Source of the DNA: a virus
Length of the DNA stretch: 46,585 nucleotides
IMG/VR virus record: IMGVR_UViG_3300024505_000379
Coordinates: 1-46,585 of that record
Reading direction: 5' to 3' (one strand)
Part shown: positions 1-7,017 of the stretch, piece by piece
Layout: every line of letters starts with the position of its first letter
How positions within the stretch are numbered: position 1 is the stretch's first letter
Notes under the pieces: generated by a model
Databases searched by the model: none
Told to the model about the DNA's origin: nothing
What the model saw: only the letters and a program-made list of their open reading frames with translations
Position numbers and translations under genes: made by a program

Positions 1-335
1 GCCGCATGCAGCAGGCGAAGGTTCACGTTCTCGGGGCGCACGTTGCCAGCCTCGGGCGGCAGGCCGCTGTAGTTCTCGCGGTCATTGGCGATGGCCAGAT
101 GGTCGGACAGCTCATAGATCAGGCGACTGAAGCCAGCCAGGTTCTCAGACAGTGCCCGCACCTTCTCGGCATCGAAGTCCTTGCCGTAGAAGATGGTGCG
201 CTTGGCGATGTTCAAAATCTCGGCCGTGGTTTCGGCGGTGCTGAGCAGGATGTGCAGACCGACTTCGCCGAAGTTCAGTGTCTCCGGTTTGCTTTCGGTC
301 AGAAGGGCTCGCGCCTGGTATTCCTTGAAGTTCAT
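1..335 (-). CDS. MazG-like pyrophosphohydrolase, N-terminal part (cut by window edge)
   Basis: The reading frame starts at ATG 335 and runs off the left edge, giving 111 residues. It opens MNFKEYQARALL, typical of phage MazG-like nucleotide pyrophosphohydrolases. The stretch STAETTAEILNIAK with a following FYGKDFD resembles a degenerate copy of the MazG E-x-x-E helix. The visible end LRLLHAA looks like the beginning of a second, perhaps functional, MazG helix. MazG enzymes hydrolyse NTPs or dNTPs in the cytoplasm. The role fits the nearby thyX and RNR genes. The diagnostic second half is outside the window, so the family call is tentative. Confidence 0.45.
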   Translation of the reverse strand, partial: MNFKEYQARALLTESKPETLNFGEVGLHILLSTAETTAEILNIAKRTIFYGKDFDAEKVRALSENLAGFSRLIYELSDHLAIANDRENYSGLPPEAGNVRPENVNLRLLHA

Positions 336-344
336 TGTGTTCCT

Positions 345-359
345 AAGTGAGTGGTGACT
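345..359. promoter_or_regulatory. GTCA-N4-TGAC family site 1 (weak)
   Basis: AAGTGAGTGGTGACT has one mismatch in the left half (GTGA for GTCA). It lies in the gap between the end of the small membrane-protein gene at 387 and the start of the MazG-like gene at 335, which is where other members of the family sit. Confidence 0.4.
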
Positions 360-386
360 GATGCAGTGTATTGCACCGAAGCAGGG

Positions 387-569
387 TCAGAAGAAGAGAC
401 CCATGATCGACCCAAGCGGGGCGACGAAGATGCCGATGAGGCGCAGCACCATCTCGCCATTGATGGTGTCGAAGTTCATGTGGAAGACGGCAACGACGTT
501 CATGATCCAACCGACGATGCCGGTCAGAATCAGGCCGAGCCACAGCAGAGGGGCGATGAGAGAGGCCAT
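387..569 (-). CDS. small two-helix membrane protein
   Basis: This is a 60-residue protein starting at ATG 569 with an AAGGAG ribosome site just upstream. It is almost entirely hydrophobic. One segment covers about residues 2-28 (ASLIAPLLWLGLILTGIVGW and following) and a second covers about 40-60. A short polar stretch containing HMNFDTINGE separates them. It is probably an inner-membrane protein. The size would fit a holin-like or exclusion protein, but nothing in the sequence decides this, and a separate lysis cassette exists near 46 kb. It follows thyX by 9 bases, so the two are probably cotranscribed. Confidence 0.7.
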   Translation of the reverse strand: MASLIAPLLWLGLILTGIVGWIMNVVAVFHMNFDTINGEMVLRLIGIFVAPLGSIMGLFF

Positions 570-578
570 GAGAGCTCC

Positions 579-1412
579 TTATTGAACGGTGGATTCGACG
601 ATCTTTCGGTACTGAGTCCAGCCCCGGAAGTTGCCCGACCACAGGTCTTGTCCGTCTTTGCCCATCGGCGTGGCCTGGTGCTCGATCGGGGATGCATGAA
701 GCGGTACGCTCCCGACCAGCCGGTCGTACAGGGCGATGTCCTTTTCGATGCTCGGTGTCTGACCGTCATGTGTGAGGTAGGACACGCGAGCGCAGCGGGC
801 TGCTGAAATTTTAAGCAACAGCTCCACGTTGCCGAAGTTCTCCAGTCGCTCCTGACGGGTGACGTACGGTAGATGCCAGTCGTCCTCGCGCAGTGTGTTG
901 GGCTTGCTCTGCTCGAAGGCGTGACGCATCACGAGGGCCAGGGCGTGAATCTCCGGCTGAGCATCCGGATGGGCGCGCAGATCGAAGAAGTTCAGCCACT
1001 CGGTCGCCGTGACGATGACGTGCATGTACTGGAACGGCTCCAGCAGGCGGTTGGCCACCTGCTTGTGGACGCCCAGCGTGTTCATGATGTTGGCGCAGTC
1101 GGCAGCACGCTCGGCAGCCAGCTTCCACTGGCGAATCGCCTGAGCACGCTCGTCGCCCTGCAGCTCCTCGTTCGCCTGCATCCCTGGCTGGTTCTTGCCC
1201 CAGTGGATCGGCATGGCGGGATCGGTGCGAACCTGCTCGATGACCTTGGCCACCGGAATGGCGCGGCTCGAGCTGGCGTTGCGTGAAAAGACCCGATGGG
1301 TCATGAACTCGGCATGGATGAAGCGAGGGTACTGAAGCTGCAGGGTAGTCAGCCGTACGCCGTTGCTTTCAGCGACCGAGTCCTCGATGACTTTGGCAGT
1401 GATGATGGTCAT
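579..1412 (-). CDS. thyX: flavin-dependent thymidylate synthase
   Basis: The 277-residue protein should methylate dUMP to dTMP using FAD, NADPH and methylene-tetrahydrofolate. The ThyX signature region reads THRVFSRNASSSRAIP near residues 36-51. The usual RHR triad is THR here, a form I recall in phage ThyX proteins. The C-terminal half contains RCARVSYLTHDG and SPIEHQATP, also typical of the family. The chosen start ATG 1412 overlaps the stop of the small gene upstream (ACATGACC), which implies translational coupling. It belongs to the dNTP-supply set with the ribonucleotide reductase at 3903 and the guanylate kinase at 27614. Confidence 0.93.
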   Translation of the reverse strand: MTIITAKVIEDSVAESNGVRLTTLQLQYPRFIHAEFMTHRVFSRNASSSRAIPVAKVIEQVRTDPAMPIHWGKNQPGMQANEELQGDERAQAIRQWKLAAERAADCANIMNTLGVHKQVANRLLEPFQYMHVIVTATEWLNFFDLRAHPDAQPEIHALALVMRHAFEQSKPNTLREDDWHLPYVTRQERLENFGNVELLLKISAARCARVSYLTHDGQTPSIEKDIALYDRLVGSVPLHASPIEHQATPMGKDGQDLWSGNFRGWTQYRKIVESTVQ

Positions 1413-1540
1413 GTTCGTTTGGACTTGATCCAGTTGAGAAATTGGTGGAGCTTCCACCCCACCCAGACGCCGATGACGAGGGCCAGGCCCATCGCCACCA
1501 GCACATCGCCACGACCGGCGAAGATGCCGACCGTGCTCAT
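1409..1540 (-). CDS. 43-residue single-span membrane protein
   Basis: A short gene from ATG 1540 to TGA 1409 fits exactly between its neighbours, with ATGA overlaps at both ends. The product begins MSTVGIFAGRGDVLVAMG. It has one hydrophobic segment (about residues 13-29, ending IGVWVGW) and a basic tail ending NWIKSKRT, suggesting an N-out, C-in membrane anchor. No function is recognisable. The tight coupling to the lipoprotein gene upstream suggests that the two envelope proteins may work together. Confidence 0.7.
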   Translation of the reverse strand: MSTVGIFAGRGDVLVAMGLALVIGVWVGWKLHQFLNWIKSKRT

Positions 1541-1947
1541 TTCGCGATCTTGGGCAGGGGGTAAGGCACCTTGTTGGTGGGCTGGCAGTGCCCATCGTCA
1601 GATGCGAACGGCTTGCTCTTGAAGTCGGCGTCTTCCAGGCAGCCGGTATTGCCCGACACGGTGGAGCACTTGACCTTGATGAGCTTGGTCTTCTCGGGGT
1701 TCACGAACTCCATCGTTGCCCAGCCATCGCCCTGCGGGCACTTGTTTTCCTGGGTGCTGTCGCCGCGTCCGATGATGTCCCAGCCCTTGTACAGAACATT
1801 CTCCTGACGATAGCGCTGGGCGTTCCACATCGCGTTTTCGCGGGCGGTTCCCTTCGCTTCCTCGAGCGAGGCGAACGACACGTCCTGCTGCTGACATGCA
1901 GACAGGGTCAGAGCCGCCAGTGCGGCAAGAATTGCGGTCTTTTTCAT
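1537..1947 (-). CDS. phage-encoded lipoprotein
   Basis: The 136-residue product starts MKKTAILAALAALTLSAC, a clear lipoprotein signal peptide with lipobox LSAC at residues 15-18. Cys18 should be lipidated and the protein exported to the envelope. The mature part is polar and has four further cysteines (in NKCPQG, VKCSTV, TGCLED and DGHCQP), which could form two disulfides in the periplasm. An AAGGAG site precedes ATG 1947. Phage lipoproteins often alter host receptors or block superinfection, and this one could too, but its specific role is unknown. Confidence 0.8.
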   Translation of the reverse strand: MKKTAILAALAALTLSACQQQDVSFASLEEAKGTARENAMWNAQRYRQENVLYKGWDIIGRGDSTQENKCPQGDGWATMEFVNPEKTKLIKVKCSTVSGNTGCLEDADFKSKPFASDDGHCQPTNKVPYPLPKIAK

Positions 1948-1958
1948 GAGGGTTCTCC

Positions 1959-2444
1959 TTAGATTGCGCGATATGCGCGGGTGGTGGGACCGCCGGTCGG
2001 CTTCTCCGATGCCGGCGTAATCGGCTTGACTTTCGCCGCTTTCACTTTCTTCAGCCGTGTGCAGGTCATGAACATGGCTGTCGATTCGATCTTCTTGGCG
2101 TCGTTGGCCTTCTTCACAACGTCGAAGTACACGCAGCCATTGAGGAACGTCGTCTTGGTGGCAGCGATGCCGGTGTGGCCGCTGATAATGTCTTCCACCT
2201 CGTCACCGATCTGGATGTCGGTGCTTTGCGCGGGCGTCGCCTTGTCGCTGATGCCCTTGCCTTTGACCTTCAGCTGACTGCCGTCGATGCTGTACGGGTC
2301 GGGCATCGTCGAGGCGTCCTTTGCAACCTTGGGTTGCACGCCGTACTGCACGTTGCCGTTGAACATCTCCACGCGGGAGGTGACGGTGCCTTCGAGGCCG
2401 CTTGCCAGGTCGATGACCAGGGAGCCGATCTTGATTTCCGTCAT
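1959..2444 (-). CDS. hypothetical protein with duplicated GTVTS-type domain
   Basis: The protein starts at ATG 2444, overlapping the upstream stop by one base (TGATG). It contains two copies of a small beta-rich domain. Copy one (about residues 5-40) reads IGSLVIDLASGLEGTVTSR with FNGNVQYGVQP. Copy two (about 78-112) reads IGDEVEDIISGHTGIAATK with LNGCVYFDVV. I recall this domain as a common small phage protein, usually present once, with no known function. The C-terminal tail is basic (KKVKAAKVKP). It lies in a run of small genes downstream of regulatory site 2. Confidence 0.75.
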   Translation of the reverse strand: MTEIKIGSLVIDLASGLEGTVTSRVEMFNGNVQYGVQPKVAKDASTMPDPYSIDGSQLKVKGKGISDKATPAQSTDIQIGDEVEDIISGHTGIAATKTTFLNGCVYFDVVKKANDAKKIESTAMFMTCTRLKKVKAAKVKPITPASEKPTGGPTTRAYRAI

Positions 2445-2851
2445 CACATCACCCGATGCTTGTGGACGGTGAAGGCTTCCAGGAGGAAGTTCTTGACCGA
2501 CTTGAAACGCGGATTGGGGGCGCGCATCAGGATCGTGTGCCCTGCGGACATGTTGACTGCGGCGCGGGCACGGCCTTCGAGCTTGTCGAAGTCGTCTCCG
2601 GTGTGGCACAGCGCGGTCGAGACGGCGATCACGTTGCGGCGATCGACGCGGTAGGCGATCGTCATACGACCTTCCTTCGACGGCTTGTACGGATAGGGCT
2701 CGCTGTAGTCGAGCGGGTGAACATCGACAAAGTGAACGCCTTGCGCTTGAGCGGCCTTGACGATCACCTTCGCGGCTTCGCGACGGTTGGCGCGTTCTTT
2801 GGCGCGTTGCTGCGCCTCGATCGCTTGCGGGTGGGTGGTGCTGTCAGACAC
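2444..2851 (-). CDS. hypothetical protein, 135 residues
   Basis: The start is GTG 2851, chosen because AAGGAG lies about eight bases upstream and the frame is open from there. The N-terminal 35 residues are charged and probably helical (AIEAQQRAKERANRREAAK). The rest is mixed and contains HFVDVHPLDYSEPYPYKPS and a conserved-looking ALCHTGDDFDKLEGR. No family is recognised. It is the first gene after regulatory site 2 and its -10 box, and is coupled by TGATG to the next gene. Confidence 0.7.
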   Translation of the reverse strand: MSDSTTHPQAIEAQQRAKERANRREAAKVIVKAAQAQGVHFVDVHPLDYSEPYPYKPSKEGRMTIAYRVDRRNVIAVSTALCHTGDDFDKLEGRARAAVNMSAGHTILMRAPNPRFKSVKNFLLEAFTVHKHRVM

Positions 2852-2869
2852 GGGGGTTTCTCCTTGAAT

Positions 2870-2895
2870 AAGTCAGTCGTGACTCTTGCAGTATA
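2870..2895 (-). promoter_or_regulatory. promoter with GTCA-N4-TGAC site 2
   Basis: AAGTCAGTCGTGACT (2870-2884) contains a perfect core. On the minus strand a TATACT -10 box (2895-2890) precedes it by six bases, so the palindrome covers the expected transcription start. A CTGACC -35-like hexamer lies 16 bases further upstream. This promoter would serve the gene starting at 2851. Confidence 0.65.
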
Positions 2896-2929
2896 GCGAT
2901 GCAAGCGATGGGGTCAGCGGGAGATTCGC

Positions 2930-3017
2930 TGGCGGAAGCGGTGAGATTCGAACTCACGGACCCTTGCGGATCGACAGGGTTCAAGCCTGTTGTCATAGAC
3001 CACTCGACCACGCTTCC
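2930..3017 (-). tRNA. tRNA-Ser (UGA)
   Basis: An 88-nt cloverleaf on the minus strand. The acceptor arms are GGAAGCG and CGCTTCC, the discriminator is G, and CCA is encoded. The anticodon loop CTTGAAC reads UGA. It has the long variable arm expected of tRNA-Ser and a T-loop of TTCGAAT. Confidence 0.93.
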
Positions 3018-3022
3018 GAACC

Positions 3023-3098
<76 letters not shown>

Positions 3099-3105
3099 AT
3101 GAAAC

Positions 3106-3181
3106 TGGTGCCACCTGAAGGTTTCGAACCCTCGACCTTTCGCTTACAAGGCGACTGCTCTGCCAGCTGAGCTAAGGTGGC
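3106..3181 (-). tRNA. tRNA-Thr (UGU)
   Basis: A 76-nt cloverleaf with acceptor arms GCCACCT and AGGTGGC, discriminator A and encoded CCA. The anticodon loop CTTGTAA reads UGU. The outermost anticodon-stem pair is mismatched (G-A). Confidence 0.93.
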
Positions 3182-3182
3182 T

Positions 3183-3268
3183 TGGTGGATGCCCAGGGAC
3201 TCGAACCCCGTTGCCTTGCGGGCCACAGATTTACAGTCTGCTGCGTTCGCCAGTGACGCCCGACATCC
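3183..3268 (-). tRNA. tRNA-Tyr (GUA)
   Basis: An 86-nt tRNA with acceptor GGATGTC paired to GGCATCC. The anticodon loop CTGTAAA reads GUA, and it has a long variable arm as in bacterial tRNA-Tyr. CCA is encoded. Confidence 0.92.
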
Positions 3269-3597
3269 ATCGCACGTTCCTCAATTCGTCCCCGGTATTA
3301 CATGAAAGCGGCCCGAGTTTCGATGGCATTGAGGCTTGTTGCCAGGTGTGCTGGCCCGACCAAAGGTTGCCGCTGCAAGATTTTGATGGTCTGCCGGTGG
3401 CCCGTCTGCCGAAGTGCTCGTCAGAGGAGCAAATATGGGCGTCAGGGCTCTTAGGGCAGCCATCAGGGCTGAGTTCTGGTGGGTTGGCGTGTCGCTGCAT
3501 TAAGTCATACTCCGACTTTTTGCTCCTGGAGTGGAGCTACTTCATGCGTTTCCGATTAACTCGCTCTGCGCTTTCCTCTTTGAGAATCCAGCCCTGA
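3269..3597. other. 329-bp gap inside the tRNA array
   Basis: I see no tRNA and no convincing gene here. The overlapping open frames are mutually inconsistent, low in quality and lack family signatures. The 14-mer AGCCATCAGGGCTG at 3458-3471 recurs inverted at 3589-3602, running into the 3' end of tRNA-Asn. This suggests a rearranged remnant or an unrecognised structured RNA. Confidence 0.5.
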
Positions 3598-3672
3598 TGG
3601 CTCCAGGGGAAGGGATCGAACCTTCGACCAAAGGATTAACAGTCCTCTGCTCTACCGCTGAGCTACCCTGGA
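3598..3672 (-). tRNA. tRNA-Asn (GUU)
   Basis: A 75-nt cloverleaf with acceptor arms TCCAGGG and CCCTGGA, discriminator G and encoded CCA. The anticodon loop CTGTTAA reads GUU. Confidence 0.93.
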
Positions 3673-3675
3673 ACA

Positions 3676-3750
3676 TGGTTCCGACGAATGGGTTCGAACC
3701 ACTGACCTACCGCTTATCAAGCGGGCGCTCTACCACTGAGCTACGCCGGA
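3676..3750 (-). tRNA. tRNA-Ile (GAU)
   Basis: A 75-nt cloverleaf with acceptor TCCGGCG paired to CGTCGGA (one G-U). The anticodon loop TTGATAA reads GAU, the discriminator is A and CCA is encoded. Confidence 0.92.
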
Positions 3751-3754
3751 GTAT

Positions 3755-3831
3755 TGGTTGCGGGGGACAGGACTCGAACCTGCGACCTCCGGATTATGAG
3801 TCCGGCGCTCTACCAACTGAGCTACCCCGCT
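3755..3831 (-). tRNA. tRNA-Met (CAU)
   Basis: A 77-nt tRNA whose anticodon loop CTCATAA reads CAU. The acceptor region is irregular: the 5' side AGCGGGG faces a 3' side with one extra C and an unpaired position 1-72. It is called elongator Met from the D-arm, but tRNA-Ile2 (lysidine-modified CAU) is not excluded. It is the first tRNA of the array in the transcription direction. Confidence 0.8.
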
Positions 3832-3845
3832 GTCAATACGTGAAT

Positions 3846-3855
3846 CTTATATAAG
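3846..3855 (-). promoter_or_regulatory. possible -10 region for the tRNA array
   Basis: The palindromic CTTATATAAG lies just upstream of tRNA-Met on the minus strand and offers TATATA as a -10 box. A weak TGACTT hexamer sits 17 bases upstream, inside site 3. The match is modest. Confidence 0.4.
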
Positions 3856-3859
3856 AAAC

Positions 3860-3895
3860 GCAGGGAACGCAAGTCATTGCTGACTGATTCCCTGC
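3860..3895 (-). terminator. hairpin after the ribonucleotide reductase gene, enclosing site 3
   Basis: GCAGGGAA and TTCCCTGC form an 8-bp stem directly after the stop codon at 3903. On the minus strand GTTTCTTATA follows, a partly T-rich tail. The 20-nt loop holds AAGTCATTGCTGACT (3871-3885), a perfect GTCA-N4-TGAC core. The element may therefore combine termination with operator function. Confidence 0.6.
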
Positions 3896-3902
3896 AGGTT
3901 TC

Positions 3903-6287
3903 TTACATCGCCTTGCTGAAGTCCACCGGACAGGCGCCTGATGCACAGTCAACGTGAGCGAAGTCCACATCCTGCTTGACCTCTTCCGAGTCCTTGATCG
4001 CTGCCAGGATCGTTTCGAACTCGTGCTTGGTCACAGGCTGCTCCGGCTGGTACTCGTAGGCGGTTGTGTCCACCTGCGGCATCACCGAGCAGCAACGGAT
4101 CGTGGATTGGCCTTCCAGCAGCGTGCGCTTGAACTCCTCGAAGGACACCAGTTTCGGGTTGTACTTCAGGGTGTAGCTCACCTGATTGCCACGCTCCTCG
4201 AGCGGCGTCACGCCGTCTTCAGCCACGCCGCTGATCCAATACTTCTCCAGCAGGCGCAGGTACTGGTACTGCTCTTCCGGAGTCGCCTCGGCGGCCGTCA
4301 CCAGCTTGTCGCCCATGCCCAGCGTGCAGATGGTCGGCACGGTCGGGAAGCCGACGATTGTGGTGCCGCTGTAGGTCTTGAGCTTCTTCACCGGATAGCC
4401 CATTTCGCGGTACTGCTCGATCAGCGGATCGTCATTGCGGAACTGGACCCAGCGCAGGTACTCGCGCATCGAGGGCAAGTGAGCGCCTTCAGTCAGACCG
4501 AAGAGCTTGGAGGTGGTGCCCGCAGGCTTGATCGTGGTGTTCGTGTGCGGCACGTTCACGCCCAGGTGCGCCGAGTAGGTAGCAGCCTCTTCCTGCACGG
4601 CACGCTTGAAGCGCGACAGCGTCAGCCAGAAGTCCTTGCTCTTCTCCTCATCGACAATGTCTTTCCAGCCATAGCCGAAGCGAGCCCAGGCGTACTCGTG
4701 CAGGCCGGTGATGCCCACGCCGATGCGGTTCGTGCGCTTGACCTCCTTGTGGTACAGGGAGTCCATCAGGTTCGTGCGGATCAGCGCACGGGTGGCGGTG
4801 CGGAAGCTGTCTTCGGCATCATCGTCATTCTGAGCGTGGAACGGCACCACGTCGGCGATCACGCAGTAGCCACCGAGCGCACCCAGCACAATTTCGCCAC
4901 AGGGGTTTGTGATGGTCTTGTACTCGCAGTTCTGCCAGGCTTTCGCCAGGTCGGCGGTCAGGCCCAGCGTCTCGGCGTCGAGCTTGTAGCGGGCGGACTC
5001 GGCGAAGTTGCCGTCCAGCAGCGTCTCAATGCCGTCGTCGCTCCATGTCAGCTTCTCGACGTTGATGAGGCCAGGCTCGCCAGTACCGTCGTTGTACGAG
5101 GCGTCGCAGATGGCTTCGTAGACTGCCTTGGCATGTGCAGCCAGAGATTCTTTGCCACGCGGGCCAGGGCCGCTGTCCTTGACCAGCTCCCAGAACTCGT
5201 TGTCCACGGTCACGGAGTTGTTCGAGCTCCACAGGAAGCCACCGCGCTTGACCTGAATGAAGTCCAGCACGTTCTTGTCGCGCCAGGTCTTTGTGGCCAT
5301 GCGAGCCGCACGACGAGCGCCACCCACCAGCACACACTCGGCAACGTAGTGGTCGGCGTACATGGCGGCGCGCCAGGGCGACATGCCGGCGTCACGCAGC
5401 TTGGCCACATTGGCGATGGCCGTCATCATCGGACCAGGGCCGGATGCGGGGCGGTTCTGCATACCAGCGATCGGAGCGCCACGCGGACGCACGCTGGAAA
5501 AATCCAGCAGCAGCACGGTGTTGCGCTTGTCGCCACGCCATGCCATGTATTCCATCTTCTCGAGCGCCTTGGCCCAGCCCTCGCGGCTGTCAGGCACCTC
5601 GAACACTTCCATTTCGCGACCGGCGTACAGATGCTTGGCCGTACGCATGTCCAGAGCGTTGATTTCGCCCGTCTGCACGTCCTTGTGCATCATGTCGATG
5701 GTGCAGACCACGATGGGCAGGCTGTTCAGGTCGGCGCGGATCATTTCGTTGTCGTAGGAGCGACCGACACCGGAGCCGTTGAGCAGCAGATAGAAGGTGA
5801 GGAAGGTCGAGGCTGCGGTCGAGCAGTTCGTGAACACTTCCATGTTGCGAAGCGGCTGAGTCTCGTCGCCGTGCTGCAGGTGGCGACCCGACATGAGGAT
5901 CGACGCCTGGCGCAGATGGTGATGCATGGCGTTGAACTCGACTTCGCGCTCCGCAGCTTCGGGGTGCAGCAGCGCATTGCCGGTGGCGACACGAGCGGCC
6001 ACGTCTTCCCACTTCTCGACCTCGATGTGGCCCACGACGTTGAGCAGGCAGCGAACGATCAGGTCGTCGCCATACTCGACATGGTAGGACTCGATCACGA
6101 GGTTGTTGGACCGGCACCACTCATCGACCTCGTGGTCCAGCGCCATATCGTCGCGTCGAGGCAACTCGACGGTCTTGATGTAGGGCTCGACGGCGCGAGT
6201 GATCTTGCGGTTGATCGTACGATCCGCAACAGCATCGCCAATGCCTTTGGCGTATGAGCGTGCGGGGGTTTCGGACGAAGATTTCAT
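3903..6287 (-). CDS. nrdJ: adenosylcobalamin-dependent (class II) ribonucleotide reductase
   Basis: This 794-residue protein should reduce ribonucleotides to deoxyribonucleotides with a B12-generated thiyl radical. NPCGEI at residues 461-466 holds the catalytic Cys463 and Glu465. Cys155 in TNCSTA and Cys475 in GYCVIAD are candidates for the redox pair. The C-terminal CASGACP supplies Cys781 and Cys786, with the same five-residue step as the C-terminal pair of the Lactobacillus leichmannii monomeric enzyme. No ATP-cone or inteins are evident. The start ATG 6287 has AAGGAG nearby. A CobS/CobT-like pair occurs at 21-25 kb, which may be connected through cobalamin. Confidence 0.95.
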   Translation of the reverse strand: MKSSSETPARSYAKGIGDAVADRTINRKITRAVEPYIKTVELPRRDDMALDHEVDEWCRSNNLVIESYHVEYGDDLIVRCLLNVVGHIEVEKWEDVAARVATGNALLHPEAAEREVEFNAMHHHLRQASILMSGRHLQHGDETQPLRNMEVFTNCSTAASTFLTFYLLLNGSGVGRSYDNEMIRADLNSLPIVVCTIDMMHKDVQTGEINALDMRTAKHLYAGREMEVFEVPDSREGWAKALEKMEYMAWRGDKRNTVLLLDFSSVRPRGAPIAGMQNRPASGPGPMMTAIANVAKLRDAGMSPWRAAMYADHYVAECVLVGGARRAARMATKTWRDKNVLDFIQVKRGGFLWSSNNSVTVDNEFWELVKDSGPGPRGKESLAAHAKAVYEAICDASYNDGTGEPGLINVEKLTWSDDGIETLLDGNFAESARYKLDAETLGLTADLAKAWQNCEYKTITNPCGEIVLGALGGYCVIADVVPFHAQNDDDAEDSFRTATRALIRTNLMDSLYHKEVKRTNRIGVGITGLHEYAWARFGYGWKDIVDEEKSKDFWLTLSRFKRAVQEEAATYSAHLGVNVPHTNTTIKPAGTTSKLFGLTEGAHLPSMREYLRWVQFRNDDPLIEQYREMGYPVKKLKTYSGTTIVGFPTVPTICTLGMGDKLVTAAEATPEEQYQYLRLLEKYWISGVAEDGVTPLEERGNQVSYTLKYNPKLVSFEEFKRTLLEGQSTIRCCSVMPQVDTTAYEYQPEQPVTKHEFETILAAIKDSEEVKQDVDFAHVDCASGACPVDFSKAM

Positions 6288-6329
6288 AAGGCTCCTTGTT
6301 GATTGAATTTTGAGAAAAGGACGCGAAGT

Positions 6330-6348
6330 CTACCTCAGTTGTGACTTA
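6330..6348 (-). promoter_or_regulatory. promoter-like region with site 4, upstream of nrdJ
   Basis: CTCAGTTGTGACTTA (6334-6348) is a one-mismatch family member with the same 15 bases as site 24. On the minus strand it reads TAAGTCACAACTGAGG, immediately followed by TAGACT, a possible -10 box. About 40 bases separate it from the nrdJ start. Confidence 0.55.
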
Positions 6349-6364
6349 CGTTCCATATAAGAAC

Positions 6365-6967
6365 TCACCACGCTTCGCCGATGTCCGAAGTCGGCTTGTC
6401 GGGGTCAGTCCTTATATAAGGTGCAGGCTCCGGACTTGATACCGAAGTTCCTGGAATGTCGATGAAGGGCGCGTTGCCAGCCCATTCATTTGCAGCCACC
6501 AGTGCGGTATGACCCTTCAGAACGGCAGTCTTTCCGTTTGGGCAGACCTGCATGAAGCCGCTTTGCCGATCGGTTCGGCAACTGGCGGTCATCACATACT
6601 GGCGCTCGGCTCGATTGAAGTCGTCGCGTTCGGAAACTTCCATTCGCAGCTTGGGGCAGCTGTCGCAGTCGGGACACTCGCGCTTGATTTCGGCGCGCAA
6701 CTGTTCGCCATGCTTGATCGCCAGCTGCCGAGCGAGCCTTGCATCGCTGTCTTCGACCATCATCTCCGGCACAGTCCACGAGATACGCAGCTGGGCGCCA
6801 AAGACCGTCTTGCGATCCTCGAAGGTCTGGGGCTTGTACTGGACCGTAGGGCTGGACAACTCGTCATGAATGATGAACGTAGCCTCAAGCCCTGCGATCT
6901 TGCTGACTGCCTGGGCGACGATGCCCACATGGGCTGCTTTCACTGAATCGAAAACTTCTGATGCCAT
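6365..6967 (-). CDS. hypothetical Cys-rich protein, 200 residues
   Basis: The start is ATG 6967, with a modest GGAG nine bases upstream. The N-terminal two thirds look globular. The central ECPDCDSCPK gives a C-x2-C-x2-C cluster near residue 100, followed by further cysteines in TASCRTD and QVCPNG, so a zinc or iron-sulfur site is plausible. The C-terminal 40 residues are Pro-rich and end DIGEAW. No family is recognised. It lies between the resolvase gene and nrdJ, and may belong to the replication or repair operon. Confidence 0.7.
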   Translation of the reverse strand: MASEVFDSVKAAHVGIVAQAVSKIAGLEATFIIHDELSSPTVQYKPQTFEDRKTVFGAQLRISWTVPEMMVEDSDARLARQLAIKHGEQLRAEIKRECPDCDSCPKLRMEVSERDDFNRAERQYVMTASCRTDRQSGFMQVCPNGKTAVLKGHTALVAANEWAGNAPFIDIPGTSVSSPEPAPYIRTDPDKPTSDIGEAW

Positions 6968-6997
6968 AACTGCTGACTCCGTGACTGATACTCAGTA

Positions 6998-7012
6998 TTC
7001 ACGGGTGACTTA
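6998..7012. promoter_or_regulatory. GTCA-N4-TGAC family site 5
   Basis: TTCACGGGTGACTTA has one mismatch in the left half. It sits in the 50-bp gap after the resolvase stop at 7018. On the minus strand TAAGTCACCCGTGA is followed directly by ATACTG, a weak -10 candidate for the gene starting at 6967. Confidence 0.55.
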
Positions 7013-7017
7013 GGGTC

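Noticed and set aside
3211-3597. Open frames in the tRNA-array gap, including a small plus-strand frame at 3435 with a GAGGAG upstream
   Set aside because: Several frames compete, all lie on or across tRNA genes, and none shows family features.
3954-6257. A 767-residue plus-strand open frame across nrdJ
   Set aside because: It is the antisense shadow of the nrdJ gene in GC-rich sequence, rich in Val, Leu, Arg and His, with no ribosome site and no family match.
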